A stretch of DNA of 33,325 nucleotides, taken from NCBI GenBank assembly GCA_037143735.1, contig JBAWYD010000010.1, positions 1 through 33,325 on the forward strand, written 5' to 3'. Made by a program: the position numbers and the translations under genes. Below, piece by piece: positions 32,692-33,325 of this stretch (within the stretch, counting starts at the first letter, position 1; every line of letters begins with the position of its first letter). This DNA comes from JAPLJQ01 sp037143735 (GTDB lineage: Bacteria; Desulfobacterota; Syntrophia; Syntrophales; UBA2185). The notes under the pieces are model-generated. The model worked only from the letters and a program-made list of their open reading frames with translations. It was not told the origin of the DNA and searched no databases.

Positions 32692-33078
32692 TCATACAGC
32701 CAACACCGATTCTTGATATTGGGCAACGGAAGCATCGCCGGTGAGGAACAGCATCCCTTCTGTACGGGCTTGAGCAAGGAGCAGGCGGTCGAAAGGGTCT
32801 TTATGAAGCGGCGGCAACGAATCAACCCTCAAAACATGTTCAGCGGTTACGGGGAGCTCCGTGTATCCATGCACCACGAGCATCTTTCTCAAACGATACG
32901 GATCAACCTTGAAATCTTCGCGTCCAAGTCCCAGCTTGATAACAATTTCCCAGATACTTGCCGCACTGAAAAACAGACTATTCTCGGGTGTTGTCAAAAG
33001 GGTGCGCGTTGAGTCGGTAAGCTTTTCCGGCTGCCCGGCCGTCCACAGGAGAATATGCGTATCGAGGAGCAGTTTCAC
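32692..33078 (-). CDS. VapC-type PIN-domain toxin
   Basis: PIN-domain toxins are Mg-dependent RNases, often cutting tRNA or rRNA. The acidic active-site residues are visible: D6 in LLLDTHILLW, Glu in SIWEIVIK, Asp in DPFDRLLLAQA and Asp in FLTGDASV. Length 128 is typical. Its ATG overlaps the stop of the preceding antitoxin by four bases. It appears complete. Confidence 0.88.
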   Translation of the reverse strand: MKLLLDTHILLWTAGQPEKLTDSTRTLLTTPENSLFFSAASIWEIVIKLGLGREDFKVDPYRLRKMLVVHGYTELPVTAEHVLRVDSLPPLHKDPFDRLLLAQARTEGMLFLTGDASVAQYQESVLAV

Positions 33079-33323
33079 GATGACTTGCCCTCAAAAAGTA
33101 GCATAATCTCCGGCACCCCAAGTGAATCAAAATCGTCAGGAACAGAAATCTCACCCGCCATAAATCCCAGCTTTTCGCCGCCTTTCCGCTCTTCTGCAGA
33201 TAGGGGCGAAACCTTGACCATCGGCTTTCCTGCCTTGGCAATGATGAAGGCCTTGCCTTGCGCAGCCTCCTCAACCAGACGGGAAAGGTGCGTCTTCGCT
33301 TCATGAATATTGATGGTTTGCAT
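33075..33323 (-). CDS. Phd/YefM-family antitoxin paired with VapC
   Basis: The 82-residue product begins MQTINIHEAKTHLSRLVEEA, the Phd fold's DNA-binding start, continues with AFIIAKAGKPMVKVSPLS, and ends in an acidic-hydrophobic tail for toxin binding (DDFDSLGVPEIMLLFEGKSS). It overlaps the VapC start by ATGA. The start codon lies two bases from the window edge, so its promoter is outside. Pairing Phd-type antitoxin with PIN toxin is common. Confidence 0.85.
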   Translation of the reverse strand: MQTINIHEAKTHLSRLVEEAAQGKAFIIAKAGKPMVKVSPLSAEERKGGEKLGFMAGEISVPDDFDSLGVPEIMLLFEGKSS

Positions 33324-33325
33324 AG

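Overview
The window reads as chromosomal DNA of a Gram-negative anaerobe, most likely a Desulfobacterota (former Deltaproteobacteria) bacterium of Syntrophus or sulfate-reducer type. This placement is inferred from gene content: a siroheme-dependent heme-pathway radical SAM enzyme (AhbC type), a second cobalamin-type radical SAM protein, a short anaerobe-type ThiC, and a long lipid A/LPS cluster with Gfo/Idh and DegT genes between lpxA and lpxB. No rRNA, tRNA, CRISPR array or complete insertion sequence was seen.

Layout. 1-2000 is a scarred region. It holds the end of an HD-GYP gene, a collapsed CHAT-domain gene, a transposase scrap, an intact Phd/RelE-type toxin-antitoxin pair with its own promoter, an unrecognised remnant, and a second copy of the CHAT gene tail. 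2025-10050 carries unrelated single genes: a peptide-type ABC substrate-binding lipoprotein, a metallophosphoesterase, a YihY/BrkB membrane protein fused to a cyclic-nucleotide sensor, AhbC, a B12-type radical SAM protein and a SuhB-type inositol monophosphatase. 10335-13690 carries rodZ-like, tatA, ssb (opposite strand) and thiC under a TPP riboswitch.

13889-29976 is a 16-kb run of same-strand genes, mostly overlapping or closely spaced. It contains lolC/E, lolD, bamA, skp, lpxD, lpxA, a gnnA-like gene, a gnnB-like gene, lpxB, msbA, lpxK, waaF, gmhB, waaC and a small Trm112/YcaR-like gene. Together these build lipid A and the heptose core, flip the product across the inner membrane, and insert lipoproteins and barrel proteins into the outer membrane. 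The gnnA/gnnB pair predicts a lipid A backbone made of 2,3-diamino-2,3-dideoxyglucose, with amide-linked acyl chains where ester links are usual.

29997-33323 lies on the minus strand. It holds a PglF/WbpM-type UDP-sugar dehydratase, a structured MITE/REP-like element, a PglC-type phosphoglycosyl transferase, and a VapC/Phd toxin-antitoxin pair at the right edge.

The items most worth a second look are the gnnA/gnnB lipid A prediction, the YihY-cNMP fusion, the BamA with an extra N-terminal domain, the duplicated CHAT gene scars, the cruciform-forming repeat, and a terminator-like hairpin in the leader of suhB.
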